A DNA stretch of 64,000 nucleotides, from the NCBI GenBank assembly GCA_036926305.1, contig JAXCHB010000136.1, positions 496,001 through 560,000 of the forward strand, in the 5' to 3' direction. The stretch is from Uropetala carovei (taxonomy: Eukaryota; Arthropoda; Insecta; Odonata; Petaluridae). Shown one piece after another: positions 8,412 to 19,299 of this stretch. The notes under the pieces are model-generated. The model was given only the letters and a program-made list of their open reading frames with translations, made no database searches and was not told the DNA's origin. Position 1 is the stretch's first letter. Each line of letters begins with the position of its first letter. A program made the position numbers and the translations under genes.

Positions 8412-11400
8412 ATTTACATTTACATTTACATCAATACCCTGCGAGCCGCTAGAAGAGTTTGGCAGGGGGTGTCACAACACCAAGTGAAGTTTAGCTAATT
8501 CCTCTGTTGGATTGTCTTATCGCGTCTAGGAAAAAGGATCGGTAGTATTTCTCTGTTCTAACTGTAATTTCGACATATTTTCTCCTGCACTGTGATCTAA
8601 CATTACATTCACTAACACCGATGGGGACAAATATGCCGCGTACGTCTTCAACGAATTCGGAACTTTCGAATTTTTCAAATAGTTTCCTCTTGTATTCAAT
8701 TCTTCTACTCTTCAACGTCTGCCATTTCAGATCTCTCAATAACTCGGATACACTCACATCATACCGATATTCTCCTTTTACAAATCTACATCTACATCTA
8801 CATCTACATGATACCCTGCAAATCACCAGACTGGTGGGTGGCAGGGGGTGCAGCACACCAAGCCCTACCTAATAACGTCCCTCGTGGGAATCACTCTCCT
8901 GTTATGATCCCGTATGGTCCTTGGAAAAAACGAGCTCTGGTATCGCTCGGTCCTACAGTCGATCTCTCGTATTTTATTCTCGTGATCGTGCCTGCCCATG
9001 TACGTAGGTGCCTCTAATATTCCTGAGACCTCCTCTAAGAGAACTTCCGACCTAAATTTCTCCAGAAGCCTTAACCTAGCGCTAATTCTGCGATCCTCTA
9101 GCGATATCCAATTCAACTCCTTCAAGAGTGATGTGACGCTTAATTTTTGCTCGTATTTTTGCTTAACGAATCTGGCTGCTCTGCGTTGGATTCTTTCTAA
9201 CTCAAGTATCTGTCCCTTTTCGTACGGATCCCATATGCTGGAAGCGTATTCGACCTGAGATCTGACCAATGATAAATAACACGTTTCTCGTACCTGTTCT
9301 GTGCTACTTCTTACTATTCTGCCTACGAAGCCCAATTTCTTATTAGCTGCGCCTACGATCCTTCGAATATGCATATTCCACGATAGATCAGGACAAATGG
9401 TGACTCCTAAATATTTAACGTACTCTGCAGATTGGATATTCAATCTATCAATTCTGTACTCCGAGTTTAAGTCATTGTTCTTACTCTTCCAGAAACTCAA
9501 TAGGGAACATTTGCTCTGATTAACTTCGATTTTCCAATGTTGACACCATGCTGAAAGGGCGTTTAAATCTTCCTGAAGCGATTTTTGGTCATCCTGACTC
9601 GTTATCTCCTTATATAAAACGGTATCATCTGCGAAAAGTCTTATTTTGCAGCGAACTACCGAGCAGATATCGTTTATATATGTCAGGAATAGCAGTGGGC
9701 CAATAACACTTCCCTGTGGAACACCTGATGCGACTTTTACCGGGTATGAAGATTTCCCATCAATAACTACTATCTGTTTTCTGTTGGAGAGGAAGTCTTT
9801 TACCCAACTCACGATATTAGGGTTTATGCCGTACTTTCCTAATTTTCCTATTAATTTATTATGGGGTACTTTGTCAAACGCTTTTTTAAAATCAATAAAA
9901 ATTGCATCAACCTGACTGTTTTTCTCTCCGCATTGCAACAAGTAGTTTACGAACAGGGCGAGTTGCGTTTCGCATGACCTACCTTTCCGAAACCCGTGTT
10001 GGTTTTCGCCTAGCGAAGAACGACCATCTAAATAACGCAGAACAGAGCTAACGATTATATGTTCTAGAATCTTACACGATAATGACGTCAAGGAAATCGG
10101 TCTATACTTTCGGGGTTCTCTTTATCACCGCCTTTGTGGATGGGCGTTACGTATGCTAGCTTCCAGTCTTTTGGAACGGTACCATGTGCAACGGATTTTT
10201 CGAATATTATTTTCAAGTAAGGTGAGATTACCGAGGCTAGCTCTTTCAACACACGCGCGGGTATGCCCTCCGGCCCGGGAGACTTATTTTGCTTAATCGA
10301 CTCTAGCTGGTGCGCGATACCTGTTTCGGAGAATATCAAATCTTCCATCGAATTTCCCTTATCATTCGAATCTGGTTCCTCAAACTCGTTGCTCACCGAA
10401 GTAAACGCTTTCTGAAAGTGTTCATTTAACAAATTTGCTTTTTCCGCGCTATCGTGTACTACATCACCTGCCTCCGTTCTCAATGACGCTATGGTGGGAC
10501 CTCTACCATGAACCTCCCTAACGTACGACCAAAATGCTTTCGGATTTTCTTTCAAATTATTATGCAAAACTTTCTTTTTGTAATCATTAAATGCTTCTCG
10601 CATTGTTACTCTAGCTCTTGAGCGCGCCTCTCTGTATTGATGCCGTATCATTGACCTCTGTTCCTCTGTGACTTTTGAAGAATTGGTATTTAAGCTCTAC
10701 GCTGAACCATTTCGAGCTCTCTAGTTAGGCCCTCCTCGAAAGGGTCCCAGACGGCGCAACAGTATTCCACGACGGGTCGTATTAGGGAAAAGTATGCGAT
10801 TTCCTTCACATTCGAGGGGCATCCCCGCAGGACTCTACAGGAAAGCCCTTGAATTCTGTTTGCCGATGCTATAACGGTTTTGATATGCTCTCTACTAGAC
10901 AAATTGCTACTGAGAATTACTCCTACGTATTTGTAGCTATTGACGTACTTTTGCTTTAGTTCAGATATTTGGTACGGGTAACGGTTGAAATCCGTGGAAC
11001 GCGTGAAATTCATTGCGGCGCATTTCTTTATATTAAGTTCGAGTTGCCAATCTTTACACCATTTCGTAATAGCCTTAAGGTCCTTTTGCAAATTCTCCTG
11101 ATCGTGTATTGTGTTGATTTCTGCATGCATAGGTGTGTCATCCGCGAAGAGTCTAACTGTACACTTTATATTATCCGCTAAATCATTTATATATATCAAG
11201 AATAACAGAGGTCCGATTACACTTCCCTGAGGCACGCCGGAAGTCACTTTGACGACGTCTGATGCAACTCCATCGAGGACTACTCTCTGGGTTCTATCGG
11301 AAAGAAACGAGACGATCCAATTTACAATTTTCTCGTTAATTGAATAAGCCCTTAATTTTTGCACTATTTTCACGTGAGAAACGGTGTCGAAGGCTTTCCT

Positions 11401-12570
11401 AAAGTCTAAGAATACTGCATCAACTCCTATTCCTTTATCCGTTGCTTTCACAATATCTTGTGTGAGTAGAGCTAACTGAGTCTCGCATGACCTGCCTCTC
11501 CGGAAACCATGCTGGCTACTGTTAAGCGCTTCTTTGCTTTCGGGAAATCGCATTATTGAGCTACCGATAATTTGCTCAAAAACCTTACAGAATATTGACG
11601 TCAACGATATAGGGCGGTAGTTTTCCACTTTTAATTTACTTCCCGTTTTATGTATTGGTGTAACGTGGACTGTTTTCCATATCAAAGGAACTACACCCTC
11701 ATCTAAAGATTTTCTGAATAGAATCTTAAGGTACGGAGCTAATTCGTTTGCTAACGAGTTTATAATGAATGTAGGTATGGCTTCAGGCTCTGACGATTTT
11801 CTTTTATGGACCTGACTTAGTAATTTAACGATACCGCTTTCGGATATTTCTATTTCGCTCATATTTGAGTCTATGCGAGTAGGGAAATCAATGAAATCAC
11901 CGCTGTCTATTGTGAAGCAATTTTCGAAGAACCGATTTAACATACTAGCCTTAGTAAATGAATCGTGTACACTTTCACCGTTGTCTGTACGTAGAAGAGG
12001 TACTGTGGACTGACCACCTCGAATTTCTCGCACGTATGACCAAAATTCCTTCGAGTCGTTTTTGAGTGAATCCGAGAGTGTCGTGGATCGGTAGGTCAAA
12101 TTCCTTACGCGCTTCGTCTCTTGCAGATTTACGACTATTTCTGTATATTAAATACTCGTTTGCGTGGTCCCTACCAACTTCTTTAAGGTGCTGTATGCGC
12201 GCGTGATGCCGTCTTTGTTTCTTGAGCAAGGCACGGAGTTTCGGTTTCACCCACCGCGGGTCCTTGCGGTCACGAATTGCTTTGTTCGGGATAAACGTTT
12301 TAACCCTTCTCGAATGATTCGCAAAATTTCCATCCAAGAGTTTTCTACGCTAGTTTTACTTTTAAACCACGCCGGATATTTCTTGCTTCTCGGTATTGTA
12401 TGAGGAACGGAATCCTTTATAGTGGCAGCAAGGAAGTCAGTGAAGAGGGAAACAGAGTCATTAACACTACCGCATTCCAATAGACACCACGGAGTTGCAC
12501 TGTTTAGTTGCTTAATATGCTCCCAGTCTGTTTTCTTCCAATTTGGAATATGGGAGGTGAACCGCACCGC
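8412..12570 (-). mobile_element. CR1-like family B retrotransposon, split by a nested A element
   Basis: The minus-strand B element runs from its (TTTACA)n tail at 8412 through 3' hairpin and ORF2 C-terminus to 8785. It resumes at 10698 with RT (frame 12099-10690: KSSEPEAIPTFIINSLANEL, HGFRRGRSCETQLAL, DAVFLDFRKAFDT, SGVPQGSVIG, LFADDTPMHAE). The linker follows at 12337-11975 (PRWVKPKLRALLKKQRRHHARI) and 12567-12247. Apart from the nested insertion, the RT frame is open for about 470 codons. Frameshifts lie near 12080 and 12300. The endonuclease domain is not recognisable upstream of 12570. Confidence 0.88.
8786..10697 (-). pseudogene. CR1-like family A retrotransposon nested in B
   Basis: A 3' tail of CTACAT units and the A hairpin at 8786-8850 are followed by RT in frame 10091-8865 (SSLGENQHGFRKGRSCETQL, SGVPQGSVIGPLL, LFADDTVLY, QRRAARFVKQKY). 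The N-terminal RT/linker part is in frame 10651-10088. A single-base deletion near 10108-10112 separates the frames; other copies read CTATAATTTTCGG where this one reads CTATACTTTCGG. The copy is 5'-truncated in the linker. Both junctions fall within the B motif encoding RAARFVK, with about 5 bp of B lost. Confidence 0.9.
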
Positions 12571-12579
12571 GGGATTCCT

Positions 12580-12915
12580 CTAGCCGTCCCATCGCCCGCA
12601 GGTAGAGAATACCAAATCGAGGGATTCATTGTCAGAGCACAAAAGATTCCTTCCCACCATCGAATATACCTCACGTTCGTTAGGGCAAAGTCTAAACACC
12701 TGTTGCGTATCCTCGTATCGTATCATCACGGCAGTGTGGACGGGACGCGTTGCAGTGTCGCGTATCAAGAGTTGGTCACGCGAATACGGAATGGGCTGGT
12801 CCGGCGCGAAGTCGGTATTTGGCCGTCGCATCAAAGAGATGGAATACGGTAACGGCTTGAACAAGTGTCGACGTTCACCGTGTCGCGTTTCTCGTTTATA
12901 CGAAAAGGAAAGCAT
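12580..12915 (-). other. Unassigned 111-codon open frame
   Basis: An open frame on the minus strand immediately upstream of the B element. It is more GC-rich than its surroundings and ends 'CSDNESLDLVFSTCGRWDG'. I do not recognise a domain. Its position just 5' of the B linker would fit a very diverged endonuclease tail, but no GDFN or SDH motif is visible. The plus strand is also open here (12629-12922), so coding status is doubtful. Confidence 0.25.
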
Positions 12916-13429
12916 GTATTAATTTTCATTTATACAGTAATTACAAAACTTTATTATTTTTCGTCATTTTGTTTGAAATGTTTTATAAATAATAACCTCC
13001 TTGTCATTTTTTTAAATCGTAATACTTATTAGTCGTATACCGTAGTGTAGTAATTTTTCTAACACTCCATTTGCGCATTGCTTTTTTACACCGATATTTA
13101 TATCGTAATTGTTGTTATTTTCTTCTCTCTATAAACGTACCTTCTTCCTTTTATTAGAATTGTACGGTGTTTGTGTGCTAACCTGTGTTTTATTAACGTT
13201 TCTTCCTGCTTACTTTTCTTTTTTTCTTTTTAAGTGTTTAGGTGATAAGTGCTTAAGCTCTACTAACACCTACTTTAGGGATAAATAATTTGAGTATTAT
13301 TTTCGTTCTCGTAGATGTAATATTTAGTTTTAACTAACAGATATCATTCCTGTGCATCAAATCTAGTAAAGCAAAGGTTTAATATTTTTATTTGTGTATT
13401 TTGGAACCCTCTTTTCACTCTCGGTTTTG

Positions 13430-13818
13430 GGCACGGTTGCTCCTCGTTGCGGGTGGTGGCCCACGTTAGGACCAATGACGCCTCGAAGCGCGGCTCCGAG
13501 GAGGTTTTAAGTTCTTTTAAGAACTTGGCCGCTGAGGTTGCTCGTGTCCGAGAGGAGTCGGGTTCTGATGTGCGGCTTACCATCTGCAGCATTGTCCCTC
13601 GGACGGACTGCGGTTCTATGGTTTGGAGCCGTGTGGTGGGCTTGAACCGTAGGCTGTGGGACTTCTGTAGGGGCAATGGAGTGGACTTCGTTGACCTGAG
13701 GCCGGTGCTGGACTCATGTAGGCTACCCTTAAACGGTACTGGTGTCCAGTACACTGCCGAGGCAGCGGATGCGGTAGCGCGTAGGGTTTTTGAACACGCT
13801 AGGGTTTTTTTAGGTTAG
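13430..13818 (+). pseudogene. CR1 ORF1 C-terminal half (SGNH/esterase-like)
   Basis: Residues from SLRVVAHVRTNDASKRGSEE to the stop align with the C-terminal half of the ORF1 protein at 59245-58250. SGNH hydrolase block III, normally G-x-N-D, reads HVRTND here instead of HVGTND. The block with the catalytic His is also changed: GVQYT replaces GVHYT of the 58-kb copy. The N-terminal half, with coiled coil and block I, is missing. Both catalytic-block substitutions and the truncation argue that it is non-functional. Confidence 0.8.
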
Positions 13819-13835
13819 ACGAGAATAACATCAAT

Positions 13836-14610
13836 ATATCTGTTAGAAAGGAGTCCGCCAACATTAACCCTAGGGAGTCCAAGAATAGCGGTAGAGTGAG
13901 AAGTAGAAAAATAAAATTGTTAGATCTAGTGGCGGGGAAATCCAGAAGGAAAATATCCGTAGAAAACACAACAAAAATTATTATTATGAACTGCCGAAGC
14001 ATTCGAAGGAAACAGGCTGATTTTTGCCACTTACAATTAGTTAAAAGCCATCGTGCAGACGTTGTATTGGGAACTGAGAACTGGCTATCGGGCGACATTA
14101 ATTCTAAAGAGATTTTCCCACCAGATTACGTGGTGTATCGCAAAGACAGGAGGGAAAGAGTCGGAGGCGGAGTTTTCATCGCCGTCAGAAAGAGTATATC
14201 AAGCCAATTAGAGGAGATTAACGTCAGCGAACACTGCGAAACGATATGGTGCTCCCTTCGTACGAGAAATGGTAAAAAATTATTTTTTTGCTCATTTTAC
14301 CGCCCACCTGACTCGGGAGTCGAGAATATTATATAACTCAGTCGTACATTGCAGGTGATAGCTAGGAGAAAGAACGATCCAATATTCATTCTGGGAGGAG
14401 ACTTTAATCTTCCATCGATCGATTGGAAATCCGTAACCTATGTTAGTGGTGGAAAAAATAGAGAAGCTTGACTTCAATTAATTGAAGCGTTTACTCTAAA
14501 CTCGCTAGAGCAAATCGTCAACGAGCCGACGCGATACGACAACAACGGTAACGGAAAAATATTAGATCTGCTAGCCACTACCACCCACTATCGCCTAGAA
14601 TATAAAATAT
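13836..14610 (+). pseudogene. CR1 ORF2 apurinic/apyrimidinic-type endonuclease, nonsense-mutated
   Basis: The APE-type endonuclease domain of a non-LTR retrotransposon ORF2 would nick target DNA to prime reverse transcription. In order I see MNCRSIRRKQADF, VVLGTENWL (catalytic Glu), RVGGGVFIAV, FCSFYRPPDSG, FILGGDFNLPSIDW and ILDLLATT. In-frame stops occur at 14334-14336 (after SGVENII) and near 14470. The conserved SDH motif and all of RT are absent because the element ends near 14610. Confidence 0.85.
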
Positions 14611-14879
14611 CTCTTGTCATTCCGTTTTGAATTATCTTTAAGATTTTTCTTTTTTAATTGATTTATTTTTATTTTTTCAGTTCATAATTTGTACTTCTCA
14701 TGAGAGATTATTTTCAATTTCTATACTCTTGCTGATTTGTATGTACATATGAACCAACTTTAAACAACATATGACTGTAAATTCCAAAGCCTTATTAATG
14801 ACTAAGGTTAAGATCACTTATTCCATCCTCTATGATGACTATGTTTATTTTCTCTGGGTTGCTGATAAATCGAGTATGT
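14611..14879. other. No gene recognised
   Basis: AT-rich spacer between a plus-strand and a minus-strand endonuclease fragment. Nothing supportable. Confidence 0.6.
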
Positions 14880-15250
14880 TGCCCGATAGCGTTGGTTTTC
14901 TGGATAATTGAATCAGAGAGTGCTCGCAGGATGTTCGATTAATGCCTCACAGGATTCGCGTTCTTTACCTCTGGATTCGAAACATAGATTTTCCCAATCA
15001 ACTGAGGGCAAGTTAAAGTCCCCACCAACTATAACGATACCAATCTTTATTAATTGCTTCTCGAGATTTAAAACATGTTCAACGCCTGCATTAGCTGGCC
15101 TGTAAAACTAGCATAACATTAACTTTTTGGAGCCTTCTTTGCCTAATCTTCACCAAACACTCTCGCTGTTCTCGGAATCTGACAGCTTTCATACTTATCG
15201 CTGACCGCAATAAAAAACCCTCCATCCTATTTATTAGGGCGATATTTTCT
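14880..15250 (-). pseudogene. Diverged CR1-like endonuclease fragment
   Basis: Minus-strand frames give, in order, an FYRPANAGVEHV-like stretch, IGIVIVGGDFNLPSVDWEN and GKERESCEALIEH. This is the same GDFN-centred block as in the 57-kb copy. Several frameshifts are needed. It faces the fragment at 13836-14610 head to head and is a different, older lineage. Confidence 0.75.
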
Positions 15251-16160
15251 ATAGACACGGTAGTTACCATAGGCACGTACTGCGTTTAAAGCTTACAAAT
15301 TTATAATAAAATTCTGTTTTTTTCGATTAGATGTAAAAAGTAATTATAAATATAAAAATTTACGTTATGCAATTTTTAGACTCCGGATATAACGTAAAGA
15401 ATGTTATCTTAAATTTACATTATAACATCAGACTTTTATATTAAGAATTGTACAAATTTCGATAATTAGTATCCTAAAACTAGATCTGTTATTACATAAT
15501 GGAGAACTTGAGAATATATCACAATAGATGATACTATCAGCCCGTGTCAATATTTAGTTTATTTCTATTTTTGTTGCATTAATTTAAATGCAAAACATTC
15601 ACTTTAATTTACTTTCAGTAATATATTTATATCGTTTTCATGTAAATCTATTTCTCATTATGGCTTAAAAGTATTTAACAACTCCCTTAGACATGTTTTC
15701 AAGATCACAGCATTTCTATTAATGTAAAATGCGTCTCAGCTCGAAAGAAGATCTAAAATTAATCTTTGGATGGTGAAAGAAGTGGGCGAGAGATGCAAGT
15801 TTCGTAGCACTACAAAAAAAGAGATGAAAGGTATTTCCACAAGTCCAAAAAGTTCCTTTGTGTTAAACTTTCGAATGAGTTAACGCAAGAGGGCTCTCCA
15901 ATGGCTATCCTTTAATGGCGGATGGCGAAGACTTGTTCGGACACGTACGAGAGAGAAAGATTCAACTTTCAAAACAGATTAAGAGGAGAAACTTTCAGGA
16001 TGTGAAAGGAAGTGCATGTCATCGATGCGGCAGTGTAAAATCGCTCCGCTATCTATTTTGAAACTATCTCTCACCGTATCCCATTGCCTATAAACTGCGT
16101 CAAAAACTAACGATCAATAGTTGTGGCTTAATAATAAATTTTAGGTATTGAATCGAGCAG
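15251..16160. other. No gene recognised
   Basis: AT-rich sequence without a supportable frame, RNA gene or repeat structure. Confidence 0.55.
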
Positions 16161-16164
16161 TGCT

Positions 16165-16630
16165 TCGTCCTTTAACACTAAAATGACCATCGATTCACAC
16201 CCCATTACAACGGCCACTGCGGTCAAAATGGCCGCCAATAAATCAGCAACAATATAAGTAACAGTATATTCTCAAATTAACAATTTTTTAAATAAAATAA
16301 TTACAAAAAATCTAATATAAACATAGTTTTGTCATTATATATAACTTCCTAGATTCTGAACAGTCCACACAAAAACATTGTGTAAAAATCTTCGCTGTAA
16401 AATTGCCACAAACTACCTTTTGACATAACATGCAAACTTGAAACAATTAGTTACCATTATACCTATATATCTGACAATGGCGTCTATTTTCTCTTTCACT
16501 ATCGCTTTGGCCATCAGAATTTCCATAATCTCTCACGGTACCATTACTCCGAGGGACTGTTGCTGGAAGGTTGGATCTCTTAGTTCGGGGGTTCTCATGA
16601 AAACAATTGTCGTGGTTGCACTTGTATTTT
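16165..16630 (-). pseudogene. piggyBac-like transposase C-terminus and element end
   Basis: The minus strand reads RRHCQIYRYNGN, then a stop, then VCMLCQKVVCGNFTAK and QCFCVDC. This cysteine arrangement resembles the C-terminal Cys-rich domain of piggyBac-family transposases. Downstream, at 16168-16235, is TTTAACACTAAAATGACC with an internal GGTCAAAATGGCC, similar in style to piggyBac-type ends that start at a TTAA-like site. Stops and missing upstream domains make it a remnant. The family assignment rests on motif style only. Confidence 0.42.
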
Positions 16631-16734
16631 TTTAATTTTTAGTATATATTTATTCAAACTCATGTAAGATGAAATTTTTTTTATAAATATGAAATAGGCC
16701 ATTAATGTACATACTTCTTATAGTCAAAGAAGTT

Positions 16735-16985
16735 AATTAAACGGAAATTCATCAACACCCCTGTCTCCTACAGCTAACCGAAGAGCAGCTTCAAGATGCT
16801 CGTCCTTCAGTTTGTTTCGGTATTTACTTTTGAGGGAATGAAGTGCACTAAATGTTCTTTCACACACCATCTTCTTTCACATGTAAACTAATGTCTAATA
16901 TCGTATTTTCAAATTTCTCAATTATATAAACAGTATCAACAATAGTTAAGCCTGGTTGATGTAGCTGGCGATTTACTGAACTGAA
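16735..16985 (-). pseudogene. hAT transposase C-terminal dimerisation domain fragment
   Basis: The minus strand at 16878-16745 reads ERTFSALHSLKSKYRNKLK followed by DEHLEAALRLAVGD. This is the hallmark end of the hAT dimerisation domain (ERxFSxLxxLKxxxRxxLxxExLxxLxxL). A frame break lies at about 16868. Upstream residues (to 16985) are suggestive only. The rest of the transposase is missing. Confidence 0.75.
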
Positions 16986-17561
16986 TTATGGCACTTATAA
17001 TCAAACATATTATCACATTATTACAACAAGACAGACGCAGTTCCTAGTTAATCAAATATTTACGATAAAATGAGTGAAAACAGTGAAAACCAAGCTCTCA
17101 GAGAACAACACAGAGCTATCCAAATGTGAGGCGAACGTACTTCCTGCTTTCAGGTGATCTCGTTTACGAATGATTTTCCTACAATCATTCCCTCTCTCTA
17201 GCTTATTAGTGAGTAAAACATTCGTTTGTTTTCTAGAAGGACCAAACTTCTTATTGCCGCCCCAAGAGAGAGAGAAATAATGAATGGATACATAGCATTT
17301 TTCTAATAATTTATGAGACTTTCTCGGCCAGCTGTTAAAGTCAATTAACCTTTCCTTTGTACGTATATACAGAGAGGCATCTAGATTATATCTCTATATT
17401 CTGAACAATAGAGTATTTATTCCGTCAGTTTATTCAAAAAAATGCTCTAGAATGTTTGAGTCCAATTGCTGGGTTGAGGATCCGTTGTATGATGGAGAAT
17501 TTATTGGTGGCCGCACCGAAATTTTCTTGTGGCTACATTTGAGAATAGCTGTCTTACAGTA
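16986..17561. other. No gene recognised
   Basis: AT-rich sequence between a hAT remnant and a family A element. A frame at 17452-17790 is open only because it runs into the antisense of the A element. Confidence 0.55.
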
Positions 17562-18993
17562 CATCTACATCTACATCTACATGATACCCTGCAAATCACC
17601 AGACTGGTGGGTGGCAGGGGGTGCAGCACAGCGAAACCTACCCAATAACGTCCCTCGTGGGAATCACTCTCCTGTTATGATCCCGTATGGTCCTTGGGAA
17701 AAACGAGCTCTGATATCGCTCGGTCCTACAGTCGATCTCTCGTATTTTATTCTCGTGATCGTGCCTGCCCATGTACGTAGGTGCCTCTAATATTCCTGAG
17801 ACCTCCTCTAAGAGAACTTCCGACTTAAATTTCTCCAGAAGCCTTAACCTAGCGCTAATTCTGCGATCCTCTAGCGATATCCAATTCAACTCCTTCAAGA
17901 GTGATGTGACGCTTAATTTTTGCTCGTATTTTTGCTTAACGAATCTGGCTGCTCTGCGTTGGATTCTTTCTAACTCAAGTATTTGTCCCTTTTCGTACGG
18001 ATCCCATATGCTGGAAGCGTATTCGACCTGAGATCTGACCAATGATAAATAACACGTTTCTCGTATTTGTTCTGTGCTACTTCTTACTATTCTGCCTACG
18101 AAGCCCAATTTCTTATTAGCTGCGCCTAGGATCCTTCGAATATGCATATTCCATGATAGATCACGACAAATGGTGACTCCTAAATATTTAACGTACTCTG
18201 CAGATTGGATATTCAATCTATCAATTCTGTACTCCGAGTTTGAGTCATTGTTCTTACTCTTCCAGAAACTCAATAGGGAACATTTGCTCTGATTAACTTC
18301 GATTTTCCAATGTTGACACCATGCTGAAAGGGCGTTTAAATCTTCCTGGAGCGATTTTTGGTCATCCTGACTCGTTATCTCCTTATATAAAACGGTGTCA
18401 TCTGCGAAAAGTCTCATTTTGCAGCGAACTACCGAGCAGATATCGTTTATATATATCAGGAATAGTAGTGGGCCTATGACACTTCCCTGTGGAACACCTG
18501 TTGCGACTTTTACCGGGTATGAAGATTTCCCATCAATAACTACTATCTGTTTTCTGTCTGAGAGGAAGTCTTTTACCCAACTCATGATATTAGGGTTTAT
18601 GCCGTACATTCCTAGTTTTCCTATTAATTTATTATGGGGTACTTTGTCAAACGCTTTTTTAAAATCAATGAAAATGGCATCAACCTGAGTGTTTTTCTCT
18701 CCGCATTGTAACAATTCGTTTACAAACAGGGCGAGCTGCGTTTCGCATGACCTACCTTTCCGAAACCCGTGTTGGTTTTTGCTTAGTGAAGAACGACCGT
18801 CTAAATAACGCAGAACAGAGCTAACAGTTATATGTTCTAGAATCTTACACGATAATGACGTCAAGGAAATCGGTCTATAATTTTCGGGGTTCTCTTTATC
18901 ACCGCCTTTGTGGATGGGCGTTACGTATGCTAGCTTCCAGTCTTTTGGAACGGTACCATGTGCAACGGATTTTTCGAATATTATTTTCGAGTA
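17562..18993 (-). mobile_element. CR1-like family A retrotransposon, RT frame open, 5'-truncated
   Basis: The tail and hairpin are at 17562-17626. The RT frame runs from beyond 18864 to the stop at 17638 without interruption over the C-terminal 408 codons and includes HGFRKGRSCETQL, ATGVPQGSVIGPLL (an Ala-to-Thr change from the usual ASGVPQG), LFADDT and the QRRAARFVKQKY region. It is truncated at 18993 within RT. Variants match the 5838-8006 copy (CRDLSW, RRILGAANKK). Confidence 0.9.
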
Positions 18994-19299
18994 TGTGTAA
19001 TGTAATTCTCTGTGAGCTTATCCGTCACCTGAAAGATGTACCGCAGTGATCAAACTAGGGATAAAAATGTGGATATGGATACTCTAAATACTAAGCTACA
19101 TACACAGTAAATTAAGATAATAAACATTTTTACTTACCAGTCTTACCACGGAATTTTTCAGAAGATAAACCTATATCTCATACACTTCACTTAGACGCCT
19201 CCATATCCTGCTTTCTATAGCCAAAACATTACATCCCACGCAGCCCAACCCTCCAACTCCACTCCTCAGCACCTTCTTACCCTCTACACCCCTCCTACT
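18994..19299. other. No gene recognised
   Basis: Spacer between an A and a B element. A C/T-rich tract at 19225-19300 precedes the B tail. Confidence 0.6.

Larger units (their letters stand above)
12930..14610 (+). mobile_element. Diverged relative of family A: leader, partial ORF1, endonuclease part of ORF2
   Basis: The segment 12985-13083 matches, in reverse, the 5' leader of the full-length element (59456-59530 region), including TCGTATACCGTAGTGTAGTA. ORF1 and ORF2 remnants follow in the expected order on the plus strand. The leader holds a single copy of the unit that is duplicated in the 59-kb element. The element stops within the endonuclease near 14610; RT and 3' end are absent. It is a distinct older subfamily, because protein identity to the 58-kb copy is clearly lower than among A copies. 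Confidence 0.75.

Noticed and set aside
8998..9915. Repeated plus-strand frames of 86, 72 and 89-97 codons (also near 17771, 53965, 55698, 61286 and others)
   Set aside because: They recur at every family A copy because they are antisense shadows of the conserved RT sequence. Conservation follows from the sense strand.
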